Assembly (NCBI RefSeq): GCF_011046735.1
Contig: NZ_CP049258.1
Coordinates: 4,854,001 to 4,918,000 of the forward strand
Direction: 5' to 3'
Source of the DNA: Nordella sp. HKS 07
GTDB lineage: Bacteria > Pseudomonadota > Alphaproteobacteria > Rhizobiales > Aestuariivirgaceae
DNA length: 64,000 nt
Shown: positions 9,583 through 18,031 of the stretch, piece by piece
How positions within the stretch are numbered: position 1 is the first letter of the stretch
Layout: each line of letters opens with the position of its first letter
Notes under the pieces: generated by a model
Databases searched by the model: none
Told to the model about the DNA's origin: nothing
Seen by the model: only the letters and a program-made list of their open reading frames with translations
Translations under genes and position numbers: made by a program

Positions 9583-9977
9583 GTTTGGATTGAGGCAATC
9601 AAAACTCATAAACGTGATCGGATAGGCTTGTGGTCGGGCTTGACCTGACCATGCGAAGCGGTTTTCGGATAATCCGATGCGCAAATCAAAGAGTTAGAGC
9701 GCCGAGCCGATTCTACGAGAGCGTCCGGCGCGCTAGCCGCAGGATTCATGCGAATGACGCGTCTCGCGCTATCGCAGATCGCGTCAAAATTGAGTCGTTT
9801 AAGTTACGAAGTCAGCGAACTGAGCGCGCGATCTCGCCCGACGGCGAGCGCTGTCTCATTGGTTGCGCATACGCATCCCGGGCATGTCTGACACGTGTCG
9901 AGGTGATGCCTGCCTAACCGTCAATTCTCACCAAGTTGAGAAGTGACTTCGAGCAGAATTGGTATAGAGTGAACGCC
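9583..9977. repeat. Gene-free 395-base gap with a dispersed repeat
   Basis: No convincing gene lies here. Bases 9652-9705 match two other places in the window (43797-43850 and 54800-54855): the shared core is GCGAAGCGGTTTTC followed by ATGCGCAAA and AAAGAG. This resembles the RIME-type short repeats of rhizobial genomes. The rest, about 9706-9920, is rich in TCGC/GCGA steps and shows nothing I can name. The 95-codon frame through it follows the repeat and looks spurious. Confidence 0.6.
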
Positions 9978-10829
9978 ATGGCTCAGAAATTCATCGCCGC
10001 TTGCGTTCAGAACTGCGCAACGCCGGATGTCGAGGCCGACATCGCCATTCTGGCGAAGCTGGTCGATAAAGCAGGCGCTCAAGGGGCGTCCCTGATCGCC
10101 CTTCCCGAATATTGCGCGGGCCTCGATGCCAGGGACGGCACGCTGCACCCCTTCGCCGTGCCGGAGAGCGATCATCCGGTGCTGCCGGCCATGGCCCAGC
10201 TCGCCAGAGCCTATAAGGCCTGGATTCTTGTCGGCTCGATCGGCGTAAAGGCTGCCGACGGCCGGATCTACAATCGCGGCTATATGCTGGCGCCCGACGG
10301 CGTGATCGCGGCGCGCTATGACAAGATCCATATGTTCGATGTCGATCTCGGTGACGGCCATAGCTACCGGGAGTCCGCCACCATCGTGCCCGGCACGGAA
10401 GCGGTGCTCTCGCCCTGCATCGGCGGGCCGATCGGCCTGTCGATCTGCTATGATCTGCGCTTCGCGTCGCTCTATCGCACGCTGGCGAAGGCAGGTGCCC
10501 AGATGCTGGCGGTGCCGGCGGCGTTCACCCGCATCACCGGGAATGCCCATTGGCATATCCTCAACCGTGCGCGCGCCATCGAGAACGGTGCATATGTGAT
10601 CTCGCCGTGCCAGTATGGAACGCTCGCCGGCGGCTCCGAATGCTACGGTCACTCCTTGATCATCGACCCCTGGGGCCGGGTGCTGGCTGATGGGGGCGAG
10701 AGCGAAGGGGTGATCACCGCCGAGATCGATCTCGCCGAAGTAGCCAAGACGCGCGGCCGCATCCCCTCGCTTGCCCATGACCGGCCCTTCACGATCGAGA
10801 TGGTCGTGCCGGCGGTGGCTGCGGAGTAG
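9978..10829 (+). CDS. Carbon-nitrogen hydrolase (nitrilase superfamily, Nit-like)
   Basis: This is a cytosolic amidase of the nitrilase superfamily, 283 aa. The catalytic triad is clear: Glu44 in LPEY, Lys116 in YDKIHMFD and Cys157 in SICYDLRF. It most resembles the Nit1/Nit2 branch, which hydrolyses omega-amides of 2-oxo acids or deaminated glutathione, but the physiological substrate cannot be told from sequence. The start ATG at 9978 was chosen because the family N terminus (KFIAACVQN) begins right after it. The longer GTG-initiated frame from 9936 adds unconserved residues. It has no operon partner. Confidence 0.88.
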   Translation: MAQKFIAACVQNCATPDVEADIAILAKLVDKAGAQGASLIALPEYCAGLDARDGTLHPFAVPESDHPVLPAMAQLARAYKAWILVGSIGVKAADGRIYNRGYMLAPDGVIAARYDKIHMFDVDLGDGHSYRESATIVPGTEAVLSPCIGGPIGLSICYDLRFASLYRTLAKAGAQMLAVPAAFTRITGNAHWHILNRARAIENGAYVISPCQYGTLAGGSECYGHSLIIDPWGRVLADGGESEGVITAEIDLAEVAKTRGRIPSLAHDRPFTIEMVVPAVAAE

Positions 10830-10877
10830 GAGCGTCGGCCTGAGGCGACGCGGCCCTTCATTTGAATGAACCGGTAA

Positions 10878-11783
10878 TCAATTGCTGTGAGCGGCCACCA
10901 CCGCCGTGACATTGTTGCGGTGCACTGCCTCATAGGGCGCGAAGTAGTTCACCCATTTCGCCTGCAAGGGGCCGGCGATGAGCGTCGCGAGATCGGCCGC
11001 GCGCAGCTCCGGCTCTCCGACGCAGCGCTTGAGCATGCGGATATATTGTTGGGTCGCGCGGATGAGAGGCTTCTCGTAGCCGCCCGCCGAGATGACGAGC
11101 GGGTCGCCGTGATTGGGCAGGATGCGCGCGATGTTCCAGCTCCACAAACGATCGAGCTCGGCCAGGTGCGCATCGAGGGCGCGCGGCTCCGACACATAGG
11201 TTACGGTGTCTTCGAGCGTGTCGCCGGCGAACAGCAGGCCCAGTTCCTCGATATGGAGAAGCGTGGCATCGTCGCTGTGGATATTGGCGTGGCGCAGATT
11301 CACGTCCAGTCGCCCCACCTCGAGTCGCAGATGGTCCTCATAGACGGTCTGGGGCAGAAAAAGGGGCGCGATAGCCGGCGGCCCGTCACAGACGCCGGCC
11401 TCGATCGCGGCGCGGTTGCGCTCGAGATGCTGCAAGGTGAGCGCGTGCGCGATGATCTCGCAATCGGCGAAGGCTTCGTTGCCGGCCACATGATCAAGAT
11501 GATGGTGGCTTAGCACGACGCGGATGCGCTTCGTGCCCATGCGATCGAGGAACGTCCTGATCTTGCGCGCATGAGCGGGCGACAGATGCGTGTCGTAGAC
11601 GAGCGCATCGTCCTCATCGACAAGCGCGTAGCTGGCGATGCCGAGCGCGAAACCGCCGTCGTCGAGCCAGTTCTCCGCTTCCGAATGGAGCCGGACATCG
11701 GGGACGCGTCCGTCATAGAATGCGTAGACGAAGGGGAGTGGCTTCAATACGCGCAGGTGCGCGATCGTGTTCTCTGCGATCAT
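10878..11783 (-). CDS. MBL-fold metallo-hydrolase
   Basis: This metallo-beta-lactamase-fold hydrolase has 301 aa. The metal signature HHHLDH is at residues 93-98, with further ligands in LRHANIHSDD, FAGDTLED and LPNHGDP. The fold is used for thioesters, lactones, beta-lactams and others, and nothing here fixes the substrate. The C-terminal 60 residues (ATQQYIRMLKRC onward) are helical and typical of single-domain lactonase-like members. It lies between unrelated genes. Function beyond hydrolase is unknown. Confidence 0.82.
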   Translation of the reverse strand: MIAENTIAHLRVLKPLPFVYAFYDGRVPDVRLHSEAENWLDDGGFALGIASYALVDEDDALVYDTHLSPAHARKIRTFLDRMGTKRIRVVLSHHHLDHVAGNEAFADCEIIAHALTLQHLERNRAAIEAGVCDGPPAIAPLFLPQTVYEDHLRLEVGRLDVNLRHANIHSDDATLLHIEELGLLFAGDTLEDTVTYVSEPRALDAHLAELDRLWSWNIARILPNHGDPLVISAGGYEKPLIRATQQYIRMLKRCVGEPELRAADLATLIAGPLQAKWVNYFAPYEAVHRNNVTAVVAAHSN

Positions 11784-11807
11784 GTGGCCTTGCGAGCTCT
11801 GGAATTA

Positions 11808-12275
11808 TCAGGCGAGGGTCTTGGTCGTTTCCAGTTCGTCATAGGCCTTTTGGATGCGGATGAACATGGCGTTCATGTAGTCGCCGACTTCCTTCGGCAC
11901 ATCCTTGCTGGCGAGCTTGTCGGGATGATAGAGCCGTGCCTTGGCGAGATAGGCGGCGCGCACTTCGCCGGCATTGGCGCCGCGGTCGATGCCCAGCGTG
12001 TGATAGGGGTCGAATGCGGCGGGGCTGACGGTGCGGCGATAGAGATGATCGGTGCGCGGCATGTCGAGAGCCGCGATCATCGCAATGGAGCGCTTGCCGA
12101 TCATCGCCACGGTGTTGTCGCGCTTCTCGAAATCAATGAACTGATCGGGATTGTTGAGAAGGTCGCGCAGCTTCTGCGCTGTTGCCAGGAAGACATGGCC
12201 GTTGAGCACCTCGCCCGTAGCGAGCGTCAACGTTACCGCGACGCGCTGGCGTTCTGCTTCGCTTGATCCAAACAT
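11808..12275 (-). CDS. Small J-domain (DnaJ-like) protein
   Basis: This J-domain co-chaperone has 155 aa. Residues 1-75 form an unassigned N-terminal part with an LSm-like look (LTLATGEVLNGHVFLA). The J domain covers about residues 88-150, with the essential HPD tripeptide at 117-119 in RLYHPDK. It has no G/F or zinc domain, so it would be a type III J protein that recruits Hsp70 to a specific client. It is separated from its neighbours and its client is not evident. Confidence 0.83.
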   Translation of the reverse strand: MFGSSEAERQRVAVTLTLATGEVLNGHVFLATAQKLRDLLNNPDQFIDFEKRDNTVAMIGKRSIAMIAALDMPRTDHLYRRTVSPAAFDPYHTLGIDRGANAGEVRAAYLAKARLYHPDKLASKDVPKEVGDYMNAMFIRIQKAYDELETTKTLA

Positions 12276-12368
12276 CGGCGATTCCCCGGATACTTTCTAT
12301 TCCGGGAGATTGCCCGATCAGCGCCTATCGAACTATTATAATTGTCGTTAAAATTTAATCGGTTTGGT

Positions 12369-13235
12369 TTACGCCGCAGCGGCGCGCCCCCGCCTCATAT
12401 AGTCGTCGAGCCATTGAGTGCGATAGCCATCGCCTTGCCAGAGCACGGGAAAATAGCTTTCGTCCATCTCGGTCGAGTGGGCCTTCTTGTAGCGCGAGTA
12501 AATATAGCTCACTTCGCGCGGATGAAATTTCGCTGTGGAGGAGATGCAATGGGCGATGACCGAGCGGCGCGGATTGCTGCCCTTGTTGTCGCGCGAGCCG
12601 TGCCAGGTGCGTCCGTGGTGGAACACCGCCGTGCCTGCCGGCACCTCGACCGGCACGATCTCGTAGTCTTTGGCGCCCGCCGCTTCCGCAGCCGGCTTGA
12701 GATCGGCGAGCGCGTCGTCGGGCGCGTGGAACTGCTTGATCGGCGGTGACACCGGCCACAGATGCGAGCCGCGCACATGCTCGATCGTGCCCTGGAAGGC
12801 CTTCGTATCGTCGAGCGTTATCCAGCAGGTCATCATTTCGCTGGGCTGGATCCAGCGATTGTAGGAATCGTCCTGATGAAAGCCGAGCGGCTTGCCGCCC
12901 GGTGGCTTCCAGATGACATTGTCCTGCCCGATGCGCGCCCCCGGCCAGCCGCGCAATCTGGCGCAGGCCTCGCCGACATCGGCGCGCAGCACGATGGAGG
13001 CGATGGTGAGATCCGACTTCCAGCCGTTGCAGATCTGCCTTGTCAGGTCCTCGCGGTCGCGGCCCAGCCGCCAGTTCCATTCATCGGGATAAAGCCCGGT
13101 CTCGAACGTGCCGGAGAACAGCGGCTCGAAGCGCGCTTGCGCCCGGGCGATTTCCTCCGGGGTGAGCGCGCCTTCGACGGCGACGAAGCCGTCACGGGCG
13201 AAATCGTCGAGATGCTTCTGCGTGATGGCGATCAT
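12369..13235 (-). CDS. PhyH (phytanoyl-CoA dioxygenase) family oxygenase
   Basis: This Fe(II)/2-oxoglutarate dioxygenase-like protein has 288 aa. The facial triad fits His120 and Asp122 in GFHQDD plus a distal histidine at 207 or 212 in FHHGRTWHGS. An arginine at 223 or 224 (NPRRSV) is placed to bind 2-oxoglutarate. PhyH relatives act on fatty acyl groups, halogenation substrates, ectoine, or 2-aminoethylphosphonate (PhnY*). The phn genes lie 4 kb away, but there is no direct operon link, so the substrate remains unknown. It lies 7 bases downstream of the EamA transporter on the same strand, so the two may be co-transcribed. Confidence 0.85.
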   Translation of the reverse strand: MIAITQKHLDDFARDGFVAVEGALTPEEIARAQARFEPLFSGTFETGLYPDEWNWRLGRDREDLTRQICNGWKSDLTIASIVLRADVGEACARLRGWPGARIGQDNVIWKPPGGKPLGFHQDDSYNRWIQPSEMMTCWITLDDTKAFQGTIEHVRGSHLWPVSPPIKQFHAPDDALADLKPAAEAAGAKDYEIVPVEVPAGTAVFHHGRTWHGSRDNKGSNPRRSVIAHCISSTAKFHPREVSYIYSRYKKAHSTEMDESYFPVLWQGDGYRTQWLDDYMRRGRAAAA

Positions 13236-13242
13236 TCGAACC

Positions 13243-14106
13243 TCACTTCATTGCGGAGAGGGCGGCGATTCCGGAGAAGGTGGCGACAATTCCAAGCCAG
13301 CGAAGATAGGCGATCTTCTCCTTCAGGAATATCCTGGCGAGTACGATCGTGATGGCGCCCGATGCCGTGGCGCATACGGTCGCGAGCTCGGGCTGATCGG
13401 TCTTGCCGGCAGCGAAAAGCAAGGTGATGCCCACGACATCGAGAAGGCCCATGGCGACGAGTGCCGGGAGGCTGGATAGTCGCGATCCGGCCGAGGCGGG
13501 CCTCGCGAGGAGCAGCGGCAGCATGATCGCCGACCCGGCAAGGCGCGAGATCCAGACTGTCTGGATCTCGTCGAAGAGGAGCGCTGATTTCTGTCCCGCG
13601 AAAACGCCGAAGACGAAGGCGAGATGGGCGAGGATCGCGAAGATGACGGTGCGCCGCCATCGGCGCGGGCTTTCATCCTGTCGCGCCTCGCTTTCGGCTT
13701 CGCCCCAGGCGACGAGGAACGCACCGAACAGGATGAGGGCGACGAAAGCGAGCTGGGTCTGGCTGGGGACGCTGCCGAGAAGGGCGCCGAGCAGGACGCT
13801 GGTTGCCGGATAGGACATGGTCACCGGCACGGCGAGCGAGACCGGGCCTGACGCGATAGCCGTGAAGAGCCACCAGGTGGCAAGCGCCACGGCGACGCCG
13901 GCGCCGATGGGCCAGCCTATGTCGCTCCGGCTGAGGACGGGAAGCTCGTGAAAGGCCAGAAGCCAGACAGTGATGAGGATGAGGCCGAACAGCGTGACTG
14001 CCGCGGCGACCGGCAGCGGCCCGATGCGCCGGCCGATCTTGCTCGCCATGAAATCGAGCATTCCCCAGCACAAGGCCGCCAGCGTGCCGAGGAGCACCGG
14101 ATTCAT
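13243..14106 (-). CDS. EamA/DMT-family transporter
   Basis: This drug/metabolite-transporter family membrane protein has 287 aa and ten predicted hydrophobic helices in two EamA repeats (about residues 1-135 and 150-285). Typical signatures are ALCWGMLDF near the start and FLKEKIAYLRWLGIVATFSG at the end. Members export or import amino acids, polyamines and other small metabolites. It is followed after 7 bases by the PhyH gene and preceded by the GntR regulator on the same strand, so transport of a PhyH substrate or product is one guess. Confidence 0.85.
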   Translation of the reverse strand: MNPVLLGTLAALCWGMLDFMASKIGRRIGPLPVAAAVTLFGLILITVWLLAFHELPVLSRSDIGWPIGAGVAVALATWWLFTAIASGPVSLAVPVTMSYPATSVLLGALLGSVPSQTQLAFVALILFGAFLVAWGEAESEARQDESPRRWRRTVIFAILAHLAFVFGVFAGQKSALLFDEIQTVWISRLAGSAIMLPLLLARPASAGSRLSSLPALVAMGLLDVVGITLLFAAGKTDQPELATVCATASGAITIVLARIFLKEKIAYLRWLGIVATFSGIAALSAMK

Positions 14107-14141
14107 GTCACGCCCCCGCCGACCATCGGCTTATGCTCGTC

Positions 14142-14897
14142 CTAAATGCTGTCGGCGCCGACCAGATCCTGGCGTGCCGTCTCCAGATGCCGCGCGATGA
14201 GATCGGCGGCCGTGGCGTGATCGCGCATCTTCAGTGCCTCGAAGATGGCGCGATGCTGCTGGTTGTAGATGTCGATCTTCTCCTTCACCAGGATGATCTG
14301 CTTCATCTGTTCCCACTGCGCATGGTTCCTGACCGTGTTGATGTGCTGATAGAGGCGATAGAGCAGGGGATTGCGCGAGCACCGGGCGATCGCCAGATGC
14401 AGCTCGGAATCGAGCTTGGTGAAAAGGTCCTGATCGCCATTGGTCGCCTCGATGCGCAGCAGGATGCTCTCGATCGCGTCGAGATCGCGCGCCGAGGCGT
14501 GCAGCGCGGCGAGCCGCGCCATCGACGGCTCGATGGCGATTCGCGCCTCGATGAGTTGCAGAGGCGAGATGAGATCGGTGACGTCCGACATCGTATCCTG
14601 CACCGGGCCCTGATAGCTCACGAAGGTGCCGGAGCCGACGCGCCGGACCACCAGGCCCTTCAGCTCGAGCTGGTCCAGCGCCTTGCGGATAGTGGAGCGG
14701 GCCGTGCCGAAGGCGACGGCGAGCTGGCGCTCGGGCGGCAACTGGTCGCCGTCGCTGTAAACGCCGCTCTCAATCGCCCGTTTGAGCCGCGACGTGATCG
14801 AATTGGCACCCCTGGTGGCGACAAGCTGCGGATCTTCCCCCTCCGTTTCGAGGGGGGTGCGGGTCTTAAGGAGCTCGTCTTGCTGGTCAGGGATCAT
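14142..14897 (-). CDS. GntR-family (FadR subfamily) regulator
   Basis: This transcription factor has 251 aa from the ATG at 14897. The winged helix-turn-helix covers about residues 25-95 (SITSRLKRAIESG, LPPERQLAVAFGTARSTIRK, GSGTFVSY). An FCD-type helical ligand domain follows (RIAIEPSMARLAA, LDSELHLAIARC, HRAIFEALKMRD), as in FadR-like regulators of organic or amino acids. A longer frame starts at 14936, but it would translate the ATTGG array and is less likely. It is divergent from the FAD oxidoreductase/gmaS operon, so it is the best candidate regulator of the methylamine genes. It would also control itself. Confidence 0.88.
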   Translation of the reverse strand: MIPDQQDELLKTRTPLETEGEDPQLVATRGANSITSRLKRAIESGVYSDGDQLPPERQLAVAFGTARSTIRKALDQLELKGLVVRRVGSGTFVSYQGPVQDTMSDVTDLISPLQLIEARIAIEPSMARLAALHASARDLDAIESILLRIEATNGDQDLFTKLDSELHLAIARCSRNPLLYRLYQHINTVRNHAQWEQMKQIILVKEKIDIYNQQHRAIFEALKMRDHATAADLIARHLETARQDLVGADSI

Positions 14898-14904
14898 GGT
14901 CTCA

Positions 14905-14940
14905 ATTGGTTGTAATTGGCAAAAATTGGTTTGCAATCGG
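14905..14940 (+). promoter_or_regulatory. Phased ATTGG array A (gntR / FAD oxidoreductase-gmaS)
   Basis: Four pentamers on the plus strand, ATTGG at 14905, 14915 and 14925 and ATCGG at 14936, are spaced 10, 10 and 11 bases. One helical turn per unit puts all copies on one face of the DNA. The array lies in the divergent region between the GntR gene and the gmaS operon. Three similar arrays lie near tmm, tdm and the permease. Confidence 0.6.
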
Positions 14941-15055
14941 TCTGAATTTGTGGATCATTATGCCAGAACCGCGGGTTTTGTCCCGAGAAAAGCAATCAAA
15001 CCGGTTCAGCCCAATCCGCCCGGACTGGGTTTCGCAGGAGGAAAGAGCGCGCGTC

Positions 15056-16402
15056 ATGGCAGTTCCGTCCGGTGTGAAATATGTGATCATCGGGGCCGGC
15101 ATTCACGGTCTCTCCACCGCCTATCATCTGGCATTGAAACTGAAAGAGACCGGCAAGGGCTCGGGCAAGGACGTCCTCGTCCTCGACAAGACGTCGATCG
15201 CCGCCGGTGCATCCGGCATCGCCTGCGGGGTGGTGCGCAACAATTACTATCAGCCGGCCATGCGCGAGCTCATGGCGCATTCGGTGTCGGTCTGGGAGAG
15301 CGATCCCAAGGCCTATTCCTATCACGCCGTCGGCTATATGCAGATCTCGCCGGAGCTCATGCACCAGCAGGTCGGCACCATCTACGAGCAGCAGAAGGCC
15401 ATCGGCTATACCTCGACTTTCATCGAAGGCGAGAAGGATTCGATGACCTATATGAAGGGTCTGTTCGACGACTGGCAGGCCAAGGGCATCACTTCCGTCC
15501 TGCACGAGAAGAAGGGCGGCTACGCCAACAATACCGCCTCGATCTACGGGCTTGCCTCCAAGGCCGAGGCCGAGGGCGTGCGCATCATGACCGGCGTCAC
15601 GGTCAACGGCTTCGAGTTCGGCAGCAATTCGCAGGCCGTGACCGCCGTCAACACCAGCAAGGGCCGCATCGCCTGCGACTATGTCGTGGTCGGCGTGGGG
15701 CCGTGGGTCAACCAGGTCTGGAACATGCTGGACCTGCCGCGCAGCATTTCGATCAAGGGCCGCGACGGCAAGATGCACGACAATGTGCGCATGTGGAAAT
15801 ACTGGTGCCTGGAAGAGGGCACCCTCGGCGTCGACCCCAACATGCACAAGACCAATGACGGCAGGATGCCGCCCGTCATCCATGTCGACACCGACGCGCC
15901 GCTTCATTCCGATGTCGACGGAAGGCTTCTCACCGACAAGCTGTGGGGCCTCTATTACAAGCCAGATTTCAACTTCGGCGGCGTGCAGGGCGGCGCCTCG
16001 CCCTACAAGGTCGAGGGCGAGCCCGACAAGATCGCCATCGACCCCTATGGACCGGATTCGCCCGATTTCATCGTCGGCGACGATTTCATTGAGACATGGT
16101 GCTCGATGCTGGCCCACTGCCAGAAGCGCTTCGAGGGGAAGATCTCCATCTACAAGAAGGACGAGAAATCGGGTGGTCTCGGCTGCTTCACGCCCGACAA
16201 TTTCCCGGTCTTCGACGTGTTCCGCGACAATGTCTTCGTCATCGCGGATTCGAACCACGGCTACAAGATGATCGGCGTCGGCAAGCTCGCCGCGCAGGAG
16301 ATCTGCGGCGAGAAATCGCGCCTGCTCGAGCCGTTCCGCTTCTCTCGCTACGCCGAGGGCAAACTCCATCCCGTCTCCAACAGCCCCTTCCCGTGGAGTT
16401 GA
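15056..16402 (+). CDS. FAD-dependent oxidoreductase (DAO/sarcosine-oxidase-like)
   Basis: This amine- or amino-acid-oxidising flavoprotein of the DAO family has 448 aa. The FAD dinucleotide fold is at the N terminus (VIIGAGIHGLST, Gly13/15/18). A second conserved block is SIAAGASGIACGVVRNNYY. The C-terminal FAD contact region is FVIADSNHGYKMIGVG. The start ATG at 15056 follows an AGGAGG at 15036-15041. The longer frame from 14906 would run through the regulatory array. It is the first gene before gmaS and the glx genes, so it may oxidise N-methylglutamate or a related N-methyl amino acid in place of the usual four-subunit dehydrogenase. That role is inference. Confidence 0.83.
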   Translation: MAVPSGVKYVIIGAGIHGLSTAYHLALKLKETGKGSGKDVLVLDKTSIAAGASGIACGVVRNNYYQPAMRELMAHSVSVWESDPKAYSYHAVGYMQISPELMHQQVGTIYEQQKAIGYTSTFIEGEKDSMTYMKGLFDDWQAKGITSVLHEKKGGYANNTASIYGLASKAEAEGVRIMTGVTVNGFEFGSNSQAVTAVNTSKGRIACDYVVVGVGPWVNQVWNMLDLPRSISIKGRDGKMHDNVRMWKYWCLEEGTLGVDPNMHKTNDGRMPPVIHVDTDAPLHSDVDGRLLTDKLWGLYYKPDFNFGGVQGGASPYKVEGEPDKIAIDPYGPDSPDFIVGDDFIETWCSMLAHCQKRFEGKISIYKKDEKSGGLGCFTPDNFPVFDVFRDNVFVIADSNHGYKMIGVGKLAAQEICGEKSRLLEPFRFSRYAEGKLHPVSNSPFPWS

Positions 16403-16499
16403 TCGACTGACAGTGCCTTAACCCGACCCAACCGGTTCTGCCGCAAAGGGCTTCGCTAGCCGCGCCATCAAGAACCGGACAAACAAGAGGAAACGCCAC

Positions 16500-17972
16500 A
16501 TGACTGATTATGAGAAATTCATCAAAAGCGATGGTCGCGCCGAGCTGATCAAGCAGGTGCGAAAAAAGATCGATCAGCTTGGCATTGAATATCTCTACCT
16601 GCAATTCGTCTCCGTGACCGGCCGCATCATGGGCAAAGGCATCCCGGCCGATCACTGGGAGAACATCGCCAATGGCGGCTTCCAGCTCGTCTATGGCGCG
16701 ACCGTCAATCTGTTCATGAACCGGCGCGGCGAGTATCTGGGTTATGGGCCGGAAGCGGCCGAGCTCGTCGGAGTGCCCGAGCCCGAGACCTTCATGCAGC
16801 TGCCCTGGGACAAGCGCGTCGCGCGCATGTTCTGCACGCTCTTCCGCAATCGCGAGGAGAAGGAGAATCCGGGCGCCTATCTGACCTCCGACTGCCGCGG
16901 CAATCTGCGCCGCATCCATGACCAGTTCGAGAAGGATCATGGCCTGCGCATGCGCCACGGCACCGAGCCCGAGATGATGTGGCTCAGGAAGGACGACAAC
17001 GGCAACCCGAATGGCGGCTATTCCAATCCCTACTGCTATCATATCGACCAGTTCGAGAGCCTGCGCCCCGTCTATATGCGGGTGATCGAATATGGCCGGA
17101 AGATGGGCCTCGACATGATCCAGGGCGACCACGAGGACGCGCCCGGCCAGCTCGAGCTCAACTTCAACTATGACGACGCGCTGCGCACTGCCGACCGCCT
17201 CACCACCTATCGCCAGATCTGCGCCCAGGTCGCGCGCGAGTTCAACATCATCGCCTGCTTCATGTGCAAGCCCTTCATGGGCGTGTCGGCCAATGGCTGC
17301 CACCACAATGTTTCGCTGTGGAAGGGTGGCAAGGACGAGTTCAAGGCGCTCGGCAACGATCCCAAGGCCCTGCCGGGCTTCGAGCACAATTACATGTATC
17401 GCCGCGGCGGCGAGAACACCTTTTTGCCCGACACGAAGGACAGGCAGATGCCGGGCAAGCTCGGCCTCTATACGATCGGCGGCATCGTCAAGCATCTGAG
17501 CGCGCTCACCGCCATCGGCTGCTCGACGGTCAACTCCTATCGCCGGCTGTGGGATACGGGCTTCTGGGCGCCGGTCTTCGCCGACTGGGGATTCCAGAAC
17601 CGCACCACGGGCCTGCGCATCTCCGCACCGGGGCGCTTCGAATACCGAGCCGTCGACTCGATGGTGAATCCCTATCTGATGGCGGGCGCTATCCTGCGCG
17701 CCGCCGATGACGGCATCCGCAACAAGATCGACCCCGGCAAGCCGGAAGAGCGCAACATCTATGCCGCCATGGAAGCCGGCAAGCAGGTGCGCAAGCTGCC
17801 GATGACGCTCGGCGACGCGCTCGAAGCCTTGAAGAAGGACGACGTCATCAAGTCGGCGATGCCCGGCGAGATGCACCGCCTCTACGATGAATACAAGCGC
17901 GATGAATGGGAGCGTTTCCTCCATACGTCGACCCAATGGGATCTCGATACCTATCTCAATTGCTTGCCATGA
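16500..17972 (+). CDS. gmaS: Type III glutamine synthetase, probable gamma-glutamylmethylamide synthetase
   Basis: This is a GlnT/GmaS-type ATP-dependent ligase, 490 aa. It probably joins glutamate and methylamine to gamma-glutamylmethylamide. Conserved catalytic stretches are present: MRHGTEPEMMW, GDHEDAPGQLELNF and GVSANGCHHNVSLW, then a normal C-terminal catalytic domain. A clear ribosome binding site (AGAGGAAA) precedes the ATG at 16500. The next three genes are the glutamate-synthase-like subunits that normally use its product. Type III enzymes that simply make glutamine are hard to exclude, but the presence of tmm and tdm in the same window favours the methylamine role. Confidence 0.85.
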   Translation: MTDYEKFIKSDGRAELIKQVRKKIDQLGIEYLYLQFVSVTGRIMGKGIPADHWENIANGGFQLVYGATVNLFMNRRGEYLGYGPEAAELVGVPEPETFMQLPWDKRVARMFCTLFRNREEKENPGAYLTSDCRGNLRRIHDQFEKDHGLRMRHGTEPEMMWLRKDDNGNPNGGYSNPYCYHIDQFESLRPVYMRVIEYGRKMGLDMIQGDHEDAPGQLELNFNYDDALRTADRLTTYRQICAQVAREFNIIACFMCKPFMGVSANGCHHNVSLWKGGKDEFKALGNDPKALPGFEHNYMYRRGGENTFLPDTKDRQMPGKLGLYTIGGIVKHLSALTAIGCSTVNSYRRLWDTGFWAPVFADWGFQNRTTGLRISAPGRFEYRAVDSMVNPYLMAGAILRAADDGIRNKIDPGKPEERNIYAAMEAGKQVRKLPMTLGDALEALKKDDVIKSAMPGEMHRLYDEYKRDEWERFLHTSTQWDLDTYLNCLP

Positions 17973-18031
17973 ATGAGATCGTCCCGCGCTCCCGCGAGGG
18001 GCGCGGGAACTGAAACGGAAGGAGTCAAATC

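Noticed and set aside
9630-9917. A 95-codon frame in the gap before the nitrilase gene.
   Set aside because: It runs through a dispersed repeat, has no ribosome binding site and no protein-like character.
12369-13235. PhnY*-type 2-aminoethylphosphonate dioxygenase.
   Set aside because: The iron and 2-oxoglutarate residues fit, but they fit every PhyH protein. There is no PhnZ partner and the phn genes here use the PhnWAY route.
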